Of a stretch of 64,000 bases of DNA, positions 1 through 10,960 are shown one piece after another (within the stretch, counting starts at the first letter, position 1; every line of letters starts with the position of its first letter). Both the position numbers and the translations under genes were made by a program. The stretch comes from Pollenia angustigena (Eukaryota > Arthropoda > Insecta > Diptera > Polleniidae), in assembly GCA_930367215.1 (NCBI GenBank), contig OV884059.1, positions 97,700,993 through 97,764,992 on the forward strand, written 5' to 3'. The notes under the pieces are model-generated. The model made no database searches. It had not been told where the DNA came from and was given only the letters and a program-made list of their open reading frames with translations.

Positions 1-150
1 AACAGGTTGTTTACATTTCATGTGTAAATGTGAGATCCCCTCTTTTGCAATCCAGGCTTTGACACTCTCTGAGGAGTGAAACTCATCTGGCACAAGATCA
101 TGGTGTACAGAAATACGTATTAATGTACTTGGTGAGTAAGTCATTGTCAT
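1..150 (-). CDS. Possible 5' exon of a host gene, partial
   Basis: On the minus strand a frame opens at ATG codons at 150 and 144 and stays open to base 1 (48 codons from the second ATG), so it runs out of the window. The ATG at 144 sits in a good insect start context (GACAATGAC). An in-frame stop lies about 55 bases upstream of the first ATG. The peptide has mixed, non-repetitive composition, with a stretch reading HHDLVPDEFHSSESVKAWIA, which looks like real protein and not translated AT-rich DNA. I recognise no family. The frame is short and could be chance or part of an unrecognised transposon. Existence as a coding exon is inference. Confidence 0.35.
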   Translation of the reverse strand, partial: MTMTYSPSTLIRISVHHDLVPDEFHSSESVKAWIAKEGISHLHMKCKQPV

Positions 151-1464
151 GGCATTACCAGCAAAAACACTTTCGGTTTTATTTGCATTATTTCGTTACA
201 CTCACTTACATTTTACTAACTAACTCTCTCTTGGCCAAGCTAAAAAATGCCAACAAAAAGCCAACTGACTACTATACCAACATCATCTGTGTTAACCGAA
301 TTATATTTCGGTATTACATGTGCGATCTTCCGTTAGCCAGACGAAAATAACTGAAAACTCATTTTTTTTGGCTTTTGGTTGTTATAATAGTAACCGTTAA
401 CATCTTACAACCAGCATTTAATATTCACAAGTGGCAAGCAACGGGTCGTAGACGTAATCGCCGGTTGTTTTAAAACAGAAATTGTCGCGTTTAAGGTTTT
501 TGTAGAAAACCTTCTTTTTTTGTTAAAATTTAACAACAAAAAAAAAAAAAAAATGCAGCTTGTTCCACAAGCTTTTTGTTTTTTTTCCTAAAGACGACAA
601 GTCAAATAGAAACTTGTCTGCAACTAAAATATTTAAAGAAAAGTGACAAAAAATAAATTAAAATAAAACTTAAAAGTTTTCAAAGTGAAACCCTTGGAAT
701 TGGTTTTGTTTGTGCAACGATTTAATAATAAAAATATAAGTTTTCAAACATTCTTACATCCGTTTCCGTTTGCTTGTAATTCCTTTATGTTTTTTCGTTT
801 ACAACTTAAAACCGGAAGTATAAACGCTAAAACAAAGATTGTAAAGTTTTTTTTTAGTGGCAATAACATCCTTGTCATCATCATTAATATTGTCATCAGC
901 TTTTAAATTCGACCGAACAACAAAGCAACCAACCTACCAGCCAACCAGGCAGTCACAACTTTAAGGATTAACAGTGTTTTGTGTGGCAAAAAATATTTGT
1001 GATTGTTTTTCCCTCCTAATTTGAAAAAATCTGCATTAACTCCTTTAAACAAATGGTAGGCATCCTAAAAGTTTTTTATATTGTACATATGTATAAGAAA
1101 ATAAATAATTTTCTGCTTTGTTTCTTTGATTCTAAAATATTTTTTTTTTCTGTGTGACAAAGAGGTTTATTTAAATCTGACAGTATTTTATGCAAATAAA
1201 ATGGGATTTAAGTATTGTGTCAAACTATTTAAAGCGAAGCAAACGAAATGATAAAAAAAAACTGAAAGCATAAAATTTTAAACAAAAGAAATAGCAAGAA
1301 ACAATGAAAGGATTTGAAAAACCATATCCTTACGGGTATTAGAGTAAAAGAACAAAATGAGAAAAACTAATTAAATTTTTATCACAAGAGACAATGAATA
1401 ATTTAAAATGAAAAGTGGATAATTAAACAAACTTATGTGCTTTTGGAGAAATTTGTATTTATAA
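151..1464. other. AT-rich intergenic DNA, no gene seen
   Basis: No supported coding region. Homopolymer A and T runs occur near 540-553 and 1140. The stretch 905-975 is CAACC-rich and resembles a fly 5' untranslated leader, but nothing ties it to a gene. If the minus-strand frame at 1-150 is a first exon, its promoter would lie here. Confidence 0.4.
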
Positions 1465-1468
1465 TAAT

Positions 1469-1710
1469 AAATATAAATAATTAAGGGGGAATTTTTAAAA
1501 TTTGTTTTAAAGTGAAGACTCTTTAAGAGTGTTTTAAAAACCGTGAGTTGCAAATATTGAAATTTAAGTAAAAAATATCCACCTTTTTAATAAATATAAA
1601 TAATTTAAGGGAAATTTATAAGATCTGTTTTAAAGTAAATACTCTTTAAAAGTGTGATAAGGACCGTGAGTTGCAAATATTGAAATTTAAGCAACAAATA
1701 TCCACGGTTA
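1469..1710. repeat. Tandem duplication, about 123-bp unit, two copies
   Basis: Two adjacent similar copies start at about 1469 and 1592. Both begin AAATATAAATAATT and share the word CCGTGAGTTGCAAATATTGA near their ends. They differ by scattered substitutions and small gaps, so the duplication is not recent. Confidence 0.7.
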
Positions 1711-1932
1711 TCAAGATGCATACAATATGCGGTAGTTAACGTGAAACAAATTAGAATCACTGAAAATTGTATATCAGGAAAAAGCTCTAAGATCCTTTTT
1801 ACCAATATCGAAAATAACTCTTTAGTTAGGAAAAATTTCAGGATCGATTCAAAAGGCAACCAATTTAATGGCTGAATTTAAGCCATTTTATTTCTATCTA
1901 AATATTTAATTTAATTTTTTACCATTATTTTT

Positions 1933-2217
1933 AAACAAGTAAGAAAGTAAAGTTGGTGTGACACTCTTAACTACAGTATAAACAGACACATTTTTGAGAG
2001 TGTAGCCTATTTGAGACGCTATCCTTACCTCGGCACAACAAAATTATTTCATGCGCTCAAAGTTTACATGGACAGACAACCAGCCAGCCGGACGAATAAA
2101 CATCATTAGATCGTCCCAGAAAGTGATCTTGAGTCGATCGGCTTGGACCTATATTTTGGTGTGTAACACACATTAGCAGAAACAAATAATACTCCGCCAG
2201 TTATGCGGTGTTTATAT
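1933..2217 (+). repeat. Dispersed repeat X, copy 1 (short)
   Basis: Begins AAACAAGTAAGAAAGTA and ends with a block containing CAGCCGGACGAATAA, GTGATCTTGAGTCGATCGG and a run related to CATAATACCCTCTCC. The same start and end blocks recur at 57829-58553, 59362-60020 and 60031-60776. This copy lacks most of the middle. From memory, such repeats are very common in calyptrate fly genomes. It encodes nothing visible. Confidence 0.6.
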
Positions 2218-2892
2218 AACAACTATTGGCCATCTCTGATGGAAGCACAGCTGAGTGCTATCGGGCGCGTCCACAGGTTGCGGATAGTGGAAAGTTCCGT
2301 AGATATACGGAACAGCTGCAAATGCAGTCGCGGACAATCAGCGGTTCCGGGAGGAGAGTCTCAGAGGGTTTCCGGGTGGCGCCGGACTCCTAACAAGTTC
2401 TGAGTGCCAATGATACTCGGAACGTCAAGGCGAGAGATTGGCGCCTTCAAATAACCAATTGCCACCAACAGCCCGCCTGGAGGCCAGTTCCAGGATCGGA
2501 TACAGAAGCCCAATCAGCTACTCATCTTAAAACAAATGATTACCGAAACCTCAAACAATGTAAATGAAAAACAATTGATCCCTCTGATGACGACCTTCAG
2601 CTTTAAACAACGGACACGATTTGGAACTTGGAACATGAGGACGCTTTTAGATTCTTCGAAGCTTGCGCAGGTCTGCAGGGAAGCAAAAACTTACAACCTC
2701 GCCTTCCTAGGACTTTGTGAAACCAGATGGCCGGATTCAGGAGAGTTGTCAACATCTGATAATTTTACCATGATCTACTCTGGCAAAACCAGCCGATCAA
2801 CAGCGGTCTAGTGGAGTGGGGATACTACTAAGCAGGGAAGCGCGAAATGCGATGATAAACTGGCATGAGGCCCTATGCTCCTTATAGGAACT
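2218..2892 (+). mobile_element. RTE-like non-LTR retrotransposon, 5' fragment
   Basis: This block is more GC-rich than its surroundings. It carries a leader of about 320 bp followed by the start of an endonuclease-type ORF (2536-2890). It directly abuts repeat X copy 1. Reverse transcriptase and the 3' end are absent, which is unusual because non-LTR elements normally lose their 5' ends. The missing part was probably removed by a later deletion or rearrangement near 2890. Confidence 0.6.
2536..2890 (+). pseudogene. Endonuclease (EEP) domain start, RTE-like ORF, broken
   Basis: The first 91 codons read RFGTWNMRTL, then KLAQVCREAK, LGLCETRW and FTMIYSGKTS. This is the N-terminal half of the apurinic-type endonuclease that nicks target DNA, in the form seen in RTE-like elements and often annotated as 'craniofacial development protein 2-like'. 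The glutamate of CETRW is the expected metal-binding residue. A stop after residue 91 plus a frameshift is followed by a second recognisable block, GVGILLSREARNAMINW, ending near 2890. The rest of the endonuclease and all of the reverse transcriptase are missing. Confidence 0.75.
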
Positions 2893-3541
2893 AAAGGAAG
2901 CAATATATATATTGGCTTTTTAGCAAATTTTCGAAATATTAAATAAATTCATTTTTGTACCCATAAAAACAGAGAAAAGAGGGTATGATTCCTTCCTGCA
3001 AATGTGTGTATTACATCTAAGAATCTGAATTGACAAAGAACCTTAATCGAGCTAAAGGTAACCATCCGGCTGACTGGTTAACTGTTCATAGCCACACTTT
3101 GTCCGGATTTTAGCGACAATTCAATGAAGTGCGATGTGTATGTTATTATTATTACAAGGGCCAAGGCTTTTTTCACTGGTAATCATCGGTCCATTATTTC
3201 GCATAGCCCCATACAAACTTCTTTACGGAATTAATACCGTGTATAAGCCATCTATTTATCCTGGTATTTAGATTTTATTTGGTCCATAAACATTTAAATG
3301 CACCCTTAATGTTCCCTGCGGGAAATTTGTGTCAATAGGTCCAACAGACTGGTCCTGGGAGTTGTGAAAATAGAACAGGTACAAAAAGAAAGAACTCTTG
3401 ACCTGTGAAAGGAGAACCAATCATTTAACTGGTTTATGAAGAACCAAAAGGTATAAAACGTAATGAGTTACAGTACAGTCTTCACCGCTGGTGTGACACA
3501 TTTTTTGTGACTTTCTAAAATTTGGTTCTTGAATTTAATTC
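2893..3541. other. Intergenic, no gene seen
   Basis: No coding region or clear repeat ends. A short stretch near 3310-3345 (GCGGGAAATTTGTGTCAATA) resembles 19085-19115, suggesting another low-copy repeat fragment in both places. Confidence 0.35.
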
Positions 3542-4426
3542 TAAAGCTAAGATCCCACTATCGGCTCAAATAGCACAATCTGTGACGATTTTTATCGTGC
3601 TATATCGGCGCACATTTAAAAACATTGCACAATTTGTTCTTAGGTGGTCCCATTATCGTCGAACATTGTGAAAATTTTTTTCGGTTCATATCGGCCAAAA
3701 CTCAATTGCGACAATAATCGGTAAAATGCGGTCACACTATCGTGCTATTTGGGCAAATTAAATCAAATGTGTTTGTTTATTTACTTGTTGGCAGACATAA
3801 TTTTACTTTAGAAATTCGCAAAATTCTCCGTCCGAATATTAAATTATTATTAAACAATTTTAAATAATATATGTATAATAAAAAATATATTCAATTTCAT
3901 TTAAACTTACTGCACTTGTTCTTTTTTTTTGTAATTGTTGTTTTGTAAACAGATGTTTACAAACCAGGGATGGCAACATCGATACAACTGCAATGGTTTG
4001 GTTAAAGCGAATTGTTTTCTCTCATTTAGTAGTACAAATGTACTATTTAACGTTTCAATACATAAATAATAGATAAAACAAATGTAATTTTGGTACAATT
4101 AAGCTCAAAAAAGTAAAATTTTAGTAGCCAGTTTGTGCAATTTAAAAATTTCGTTTTGCCATCCCTTGTATCGGCGCTGATTGGCGACTGTGATCGGCAC
4201 ACAATTGGCCGATAAAAATCGGTACATATTAAACAATTTGATTGCTCCACATTGTGAAAAATAGTGTTCACATTATCGGCGCATCTAGGTTAATTTTGAT
4301 TGTCCACAGTCAGCACAATTTCGGCACAGATTATCGCATATTAAAACATTTTGACCGTTCACACTATCGGCACATGAAATACGCCAAAAATTGGTACATT
4401 GCGCCGATAGTGGGATCTTAGCTTAA
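3542..4426. mobile_element. MITE with AAGCTAAGATCCCACTATCGG termini
   Basis: The left end reads TAAAGCTAAGATCCCACTAT and the right end, reverse-complemented, reads TTAAGCTAAGATCCCACTAT, both continuing CGGC. Inside, a word related to ATCGGCGCA or ATCGGCACA recurs on both strands near both ends, the subterminal-repeat pattern of binding sites for a transposase supplied in trans. There is no ORF. The architecture and terminal word match the element at 21142-22260. No clean target duplication is visible, so the superfamily is undetermined. Confidence 0.75.
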
Positions 4427-5378
4427 GATTTGTTTTATTGAAAAAATACTACATTGTAGTAACTGTCACTAAACACGTTCACTGAGAAAAGATGTGTGGC
4501 TAGTCAAATGGTGTTAATTAACCCCCTCCAAAAACAGCTTTTCATGCCATAACTTCCATATAAACATTTGCATTAAATAATGTAAAATTAGCCGACGATA
4601 ACTTAAATAAGAGTTAGTGGGTCATGTTGTGCTGGAATGTCCGAAATTAACGATAGATCCCATATATAGGCACTTTCTAAAATCACTTCAATATGAAACG
4701 AGATATTTTGGGAAATTCTCTTCAAAGTCTTTGACCAAATTTTTATCCATATTCAAATATTACTCCTCAAGTTCAGCGTTATAAAAAGAAAAGTTCCCTA
4801 AGCAAATTTCTAAACTTCTCACAAAGATTGCCAATCGTACAAATTTTTTTTTAGTTTACTTACTTGGCTGGGGTTCTCAATCGTTGGCCAGCCAGACCAT
4901 GTAGTGCACTTAGTGGTACTCAGTTTATAGAACATCGAAGGGTTAAGCTTTGTTCACATAATGTGTATTTGTCATGTGGAATGTCACTTTTCTACCAACA
5001 TGTGATTTCAAGTATATGTCAAAATTTGAGTTTTACAAAAGGTTTATAATTTACATGTTCACATGTTGGTATATAACGGACATTCGACATAACCTACCAA
5101 AAATAAAAATAAATGCATTATAACCATTTTCAATAGTAAATTTGCATATTTCTGTATTATTTATTTACTATTAAAATAAATAAATACTAAAATTTTAATT
5201 AATTTTGCCGCTACAAACAATTTTGTTAATAAAAAACAGCTGATGTCAGCTGCTTTGGCAACTTGAAAATAGAACACGTTGTAAATCAAAAATGACAGAG
5301 AAAAATAGCACATGATATTGTTTAGAGCTGTTCAGACGATATGTACATATTTATTAATTCTGTAGTTCTGTGTGTTTT
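4427..5378. other. Intergenic, no gene seen
   Basis: AT-rich. A short imperfect inverted pair around ACCAACATGTGA (about 4997 and 5060) could be a small hairpin relic. Nothing else could be supported. Confidence 0.35.
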
Positions 5379-5824
5379 CCCAGTAAAAATGTGCTCCAAA
5401 AGGAGCAGGTTTTTTTGTATGAATTCATACCTCAAAACGCTTCAAACCTGCTGATGGGATGCCTAATTTTTGGATGGGGTGTTCCCGGTTTGGATGACGG
5501 TTTTCTGCTGACAATAAGCGCTTCTTTTAACATGCAAACAAAGCGCTCCTAAAGTGCCTTTTTAAGGGCTAACTATATTAACATATTCTTTAATGTTTTG
5601 GTTTTACTTGCTTAAATGCCATTTTTCAATCATTTTCGTAAACCATAATATATTTTTATTTTTTTCGCTTTAAAACCTTCTTCGTTGTCAGCACTTAAAT
5701 ATCAGCTTTTTTGTATGTTTTATTCTTTATCATTTACTGCTTTATAAGAGCATTCTTATTGAAGCTTTTGATTATGCGCTTTTTCTCTGTAGTGCTTCAA
5801 AAAACCCAAATTTTTTTTACTGGG
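5379..5824. mobile_element. MITE, CCCAGTAAAAA family, 446 bp
   Basis: Left end CCCAGTAAAAATGTGCTCC; right end, reverse-complemented, CCCAGTAAAAAAAATTTGGG. Flanks give TT on each side, consistent with a 2-bp target duplication. Related elements occur at 46808-47230 (shared GGAGCAGGTTT-like and GAAGCACTA words) and, more distantly, 33553-34426. The 61-codon plus-strand frame inside is not recognisable protein. Confidence 0.65.
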
Positions 5825-6365
5825 TTGTTGTTGGATTGCAAAGAAGAGCTACAATATTTTGCATTTGCACTTTCGCAACACCACTAACATCAAACACTGA
5901 ACTCCGCTACTGTAAAACTGACTTTTAAGATTAATTTTGTGTTGAGTGAAACCTAATCACTTTCAAAACAGCCTGCAAATAAAAAGAATAAATTATGATA
6001 TTGCAGCATTTACTTTGGCTAATACGAGACAATATTCAAAAGAGTTAAAATATCTAACACCTGAAAATTTATCAAATGAAATTTTTTTTTAAATAAGTGA
6101 AATTAAACAAATAGTTTTACGCCGCTTGAACTGAAAACGCAATAACAATTAAAGCAAACTATAAAATTTAAACGTGTTATTGATTATCAACTTGCTAAGA
6201 AAATAATTTCAGTTAAAGATTTCAGGAGCGATATAACAAATGTCATGGTTTACTTTATAGTATTTGAAGAAAGAAATTTTACAACATGAAATGAATTACA
6301 ATTTTTTATAAATTTTAATTTTGACTGAACGGGGAATTGAACTCGAAGAATAAAAATTTTCAAAA
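5825..6365. other. Intergenic, no gene seen
   Basis: AT-rich. Around 6260-6360 are degraded words (GAAGAAAGAAATTTTACAAC, AATAATTAGTATTGTGG) matching the tail of the SINE-like repeat that follows. Confidence 0.35.
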
Positions 6366-6945
6366 ATAATTAGTATTGTGGTTATTTTATTCAACTTTTT
6401 ATTGTTTTTAATCCAAACTTTTATATATTTTAATCAGGCTTAAGCTCAGTAAATTTAATTTTTCATTAAATTATTTCTATGAAGTAATTAATTTCTCAAC
6501 ATAAAATAAATTAAAATTTATTGAATTATAATCCAAATTTTTAATATTTTTAATTAGGCTTAAGTTCATGAAATTTAATTTTCATTAAATTATTTTTATG
6601 AAGAAAGGAATTTTACAACATGAAAATCAATTAAAATTTTTATTGATAATCTTTCATTCTTGACGTGGCTCGGGCTCGAACCCTGGCCGGCAGGTTACCA
6701 TGACATGTTTCGATCGCAACCACTCAATCTCCTCAGATGGATTTGCCGTCTTACACTCGCAGCCATCGACGACTGCTGACGTCACTAGTCAAACATCAAT
6801 CCTTAAACCAAATTGTATTTTAACATTTGGTAGATCGAAATTTTCTTTCCTGAATGATTATCCACTTTAATTGATTTTACATGTTTTTTCCTTTACTTCT
6901 GTTTTTTCGTACTTTCGTCAAGAATTTTTCTTGAAGTCCAAGTAC
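6366..6945 (-). repeat. SINE-like repeat, minus copy, with duplicated tail
   Basis: A unit of about 540 bp in minus orientation. Its tRNA-like head is at 6666-6800, with the B box GGTTCGAGCCC at 6672-6682 (reverse). An AT-rich tail containing TTAAGCCTAATTAAAAATAT and ACCACAATACTAATTA follows. The tail occurs twice in tandem (about 6366-6520 and 6520-6660). It forms a large inverted repeat with the plus copy at 7165-7705. Confidence 0.65.
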
Positions 6946-7140
6946 AGCCCGAGCCACGTCAAGAATGAAAGATTATCAATAAAAATTTTAATTGATTTTC
7001 ATGTTGTAAAATTCCTTTCTTCATAAAAATAATTTAATGAAAATTAAATTTCATGAACTTAAGCCTAATTAAAAATATTAAAAATTTGGATTAAAATCCA
7101 TAAATAGTTCAACAAAATAACCACAATACTAATTATTGTT
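6946..7140 (+). repeat. SINE-like repeat, plus copy, tail only
   Basis: Starts abruptly at the B-box side of the head (GCCCGAGCCACGTCAAGAAT) and continues through the AT-rich tail. It sits between the minus copy and the full plus copy, so the cluster reads minus, plus (partial), plus. Confidence 0.65.
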
Positions 7141-7164
7141 AAAGCTAAGGCACGAGCTCTATGT

Positions 7165-7705
7165 GTACATTTGTCCTTCAAGTTGTGCTGAAAAAGGTCA
7201 ACAGAATAAGAGAAAGACAAAGTGAAAAAACAAAAAAAATGTACTTGGACTTCAAGAAAAATTCTTGACGAAAGTACGAAAAAACAGAAGTAAAGGAAAA
7301 AACATGTAAAATCAATTAAAGTGGATAATCATTCAGGAAAGAAAATTTCGATCTACCAAATGTTAAAATACAATTTGGTTTAAGGATTGATGTTTGACTA
7401 GTGACGTCAGCAGTCGTCGATGGCTGCGAGTGTAAGACGGCAAATCCATCTGAGGAGATCGAGTGGTTGCGATCGAAACATGTCATGGTAACCTGCCGGC
7501 CAGGGTTCGAGCCCGAGCCACGTCAAGAATGAAAGATTATCAATAACAATTTTAATTGATTTTCATGTTGTAAAATTCCTTTCTTCATAAAAATAATTTA
7601 ATGAAAATTAAATTTCATGAACTTAAGCCTAATTAAAAATATTAAAAATTTGGATTAAAATCCATAAATAGTTCAACAAAATAACCACAATACTAATTAT
7701 TTATT
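7165..7705 (+). repeat. SINE-like repeat, full plus copy with A and B boxes
   Basis: Contains an A-box-like AGATCGAGTGGTTGCG near 7456 and an exact B-box match GGTTCGAGCCC at 7504-7514, about 37 bases apart, the spacing of a pol III type 2 promoter. The 5' part (AAGTTGTGCTGAAAAAGGTC) and the tail are shared with 30603-31155. This is consistent with a tRNA-derived SINE, although the head sits inside the unit and not at its very start. Confidence 0.55.
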
Positions 7706-9242
7706 GAATTATTTATTATTTCCTTTTGAGTGACCGGGGTCAAATTAAATTCAATGAACTTTTGTCTGACTAAAAAATATGAAAATTCGGATAAAAAATT
7801 ATGACAAATTTTGATTAATTAGTGATGGACGTAAATCTGTCTGCACTGGGATTCGTAGATAAAGTGCTTCCGCTTCCTTATGGTTTACTTTAATTTCTGT
7901 GTTTTTATTTTAATTTAACAAGTGTTAAAGTTTTTTTTTTGCTCACTGTAATAATTTTTTATTTTTATATATCTTATATAAAACATACACTTAAACCAGA
8001 TTGAGTTGTACAACAAAAATACATATATCACAAATATATCTTTAAGTGGATCTGGAACGGACTACTAAGAGTAACCACATATATGTAACTACCGATCTCG
8101 GCCCTAAACGTTAAAATTATATGTGTATAAAAAACTGATAGCGAGAATAACTCTTATCGTATGCATATACATACCTTCGGAATGTGCCTTGTGTAAATAT
8201 TATTAAATCCCTTTTAAATAATTTAAAATGCACAAGCTCACTCGTTGTTTTATTTTCAAAATTAATTCACTTATTTATTTTTTATTCAACAAAACAATAT
8301 TCAAAACAATTTAAAGGAGATTGTTTATATCCTTTAATTTTTTTTTTTTTTTTTTTGTTCATTCATTATCCTTAATAATAACAAAAATTATTTTAGCATA
8401 CAAATTTAGCTGAAACAATAAAGGATTTTACTAAAACAAAAAAAAAAAAAGCGAACAGAAAATAAATGTCAACAAAAGCAACAACAACAACAAAACTTAT
8501 ACAATAGAGAAATTTAACGCTCAAAATGTAGACGGAAAAAAATGAAAATCTAATTAATGCAGAGTTGGAAGTTTTGCTGACAATAAAAGGGACAAGTTTT
8601 TAATACTAGAAAACAAAAGCTGGAAAAGAGAGATGATTAAACAAATAAACACGATTAAAAAAGTTATTTGCCAGTTAATGATTTCTTTTTTTTATATACA
8701 TAGATTATTTATTCGATGTGGCAAAGAAGCGACAATTGAAATATTTTTCCAATGAATATTTAATTAAACGGATGTTAAATTAGTCACTTTAGTGTGGCAG
8801 AAAATTTTTAACGGAAGACAAAAAGTTTTTTAAAGATAAGGGAATTAAAGTGTTTATAAAATTCGTACTTGAACTTATTTTACTTGGCGAAAAAGCTTTT
8901 TCCTAGCCCTTTATTCTTAGCGATATGAAAAAATATTTTTGATATTCGAAGAAATCTATAGCTGCATATAGATATTTTTACCACTATACCAAACGACTCC
9001 GAGCTTAGCACGTACTTTCATTTGTATAAAGTTTTTTATAAGTGCACTATTTCTATTAGTTCCCATATAACTTTAAATTACAGGAATTTTAACATATTAT
9101 AAAAATTTTTTAAAATACATAGTTGTAACTCCGACTCCAACAGCTAACATTTTTTAAGTCCGGCTCCTATTCCTACAATGATGTGAGACTGAGGTTCTTA
9201 TTTGACTAATGCCAATTTCGAAAAATGTTTATTTTGGAAAAT
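7706..9242. other. Intergenic, no gene seen
   Basis: AT-rich with T runs (8338-8356) and an A run (8440-8450). The first hundred bases hold degraded tail words of the SINE-like repeat. No coding region supported. Confidence 0.4.
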
Positions 9243-9610
9243 ATTAAAAAAAAAAATCAGTTTACAAGATTATGTTTGTCGTACCCAAATTTGATTCTTG
9301 ATAAAAACACTCAAATTTATTGTTGGTGGGATAAGCTATAGGAGTAGCTTATCCCACTGATTTTTTCACTGGTTGGTTAGGCCAGATAGTCAGGAAACTT
9401 CATCCAAAGATTTAAGAAAAACTAAAGATATTAAACCAAATAAAACTGTTAAGCGTATAAGAATTATAAGCAACAGTTCCATTTGTAACAATATCAAAGT
9501 TTAAGCATTAACATCAACAATAAACAGTAAGTTTATCTTTTCTTTATTGCCCCACTACAACTGGCTGGAATTCTTCCAGCATTAATTGTAGTTGTAAGTA
9601 GGTTAAGAAA
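9243..9610 (+). repeat. Foldback element A, left inverted arm
   Basis: Matches the reverse complement of 17690-18010 over roughly 230 bp or more, then shares interior sequence (ATTAATTGTAGTTGTAAGTAGG, in part) with the copy at 53232. A local palindrome, GATAAGCTA..TAGCTTATC, sits at about 9332-9357. Confidence 0.7.
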
Positions 9611-9661
9611 AAACAAAATAAAATAAAAACAACTTGCTTTACATATGCCATATGCAATTTT

Positions 9662-10049
9662 CACGAAATTGGAATGATAATAGTCGCTTTTACTTAGGTG
9701 GAAATCAGCTAGAATTAGTGACGGAGTTTCTAGACTTAGGAGCTCTCCTTGATTGTAAATAAAGCTCGTGGCGTGCTTGCTTTTATCAAATGGTGGGCTA
9801 AAGAATTTACTGATCCTATAATAACCAAACGTTTGTATGCATCATTAGTAAGGCCTATCCTGGAATACAGTTCTATTGTTTGGGAACCCTACACTGATTA
9901 TCACAAGAAGTGCATTGAATCTGTTCAGAAATAATTTCTTTTATTTTGTCTGGGAAATACATGCAAATGTAAACCTTCTTCCATATTCTGCAAGACTCTC
10001 TATAATCAATTTGCCGACTTTAGAAAGTAGACGCATCATGCTTAACGTT
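9662..10049 (+). pseudogene. Non-LTR retrotransposon pol, C-terminal part, 5' portion
   Basis: Translates with one frameshift and one stop to the region after the reverse transcriptase core: LGGNQLELVTEFLDLGALLD, then AFIKWWAKEFTDPIITK and SLVRPILEYSSIVWEPY. This is the conserved thumb region of Jockey/CR1-type non-LTR elements. It matches the fragment at 14991-15596 closely in protein and DNA. The reading breaks at 10049, where a hAT-like element is inserted, and resumes at 17419. It lies in the core of foldback element A. The clade is not certain. Confidence 0.7.
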
Positions 10050-10257
10050 TAGAGTTGTCAGCCGATTAAGAATAATTCGATTATTCGATCAAACAAAACC
10101 AAACTCTTCTTCAAATAATTTTAAAGTAGCGATTTTCGAATAACGAATTAATCGATTAGTAAATGTCGATTAATCAAACAATTTTTTTTATTAAAAAATA
10201 AATAAAATAAAAGCTTAGAATTTGATTTATTCTGATACGTTTTTAATGATTTTATTA

Positions 10258-10960
10258 CGGGCGGTCCAACCAAAACGCACGATGTTAATTGTAAATAAAA
10301 GGATTTATGACAACTATATTTGATACAAAATATCGACTAAATGCTCGCCACGGCTACATTGACATACCTCTTTCCAATGGTCCATATTTTCAGTGATTTT
10401 GAGACAAAATTAAGGTTCAATATCGTTAACGTACCGAATTATCTTATCCTTTAGCTCTTGAATTGTTCTTGGCTTATTGACATACTATTTTTCTTTTAAC
10501 ACGACCATTAAATTTCTCGCGCAAAAGAGCCAAAAGAGCGCAAAAGAGTTGGAACCACATATCTTCCGTGGTCATGTAATCAATTTCTGGCTTCAAGAAG
10601 TCCGTTACCATGTCGTGATAGCGAACACCATTGTCGAAGAAATGCGGCCCGATGACGCCACCAGTCCATAAATGAACTGCGCGAGCATGCACAGGTTTTT
10701 TCACATTTCCTACAGAACCGGTTTGCTGAAATTTACGCACAATTCTCTCGATTGTGGACACATTTGGTCGATTATGCTGACGAATAAAATCATAAAGTGC
10801 ACGAAATGCATTTGAATTTGAACGCCCATTTTCGCTCAAGGCTTCCACGGTTGATTTTTTCAAATACTGAAACAAAAAATTGTCAAATTAAGATTGGCAA
10901 ACAAATTGGCATTAGGGTGCGACTCACAATTCGCATCGTGCATAATGGTTGGACCACCCT
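10258..10960 (-). mobile_element. Mariner-like element relic nested in the hAT-like element
   Basis: Inverted ends GGGCGGTCCAACC (10259) and GGGTGGTCCAACC (reverse, about 10959), both followed within a few bases by GCACGATG, bracket an internally deleted transposase gene on the minus strand. TA-rich flanks fit a TA target site, but the boundary is blurred by a base or two. Confidence 0.65.
10474..10875 (-). pseudogene. Mariner-like transposase, internally deleted
   Basis: The 133-codon frame joins two distant parts of a Tc1/mariner-type transposase. First comes a helix-turn-helix segment, STIERIVRKFQQTGSVGN. It jumps directly to the catalytic-domain segment LWTGGVIGPHFFDNGVRY then DMVTDFLKPEIDYM and MWFQ. 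The WFQQDGA motif expected around the second catalytic aspartate is lost just after WFQ, and the segment with the first aspartate is deleted. It resembles the separate relic at 46440-47715 in family but is a different copy. It cannot encode a working enzyme. Confidence 0.75.
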
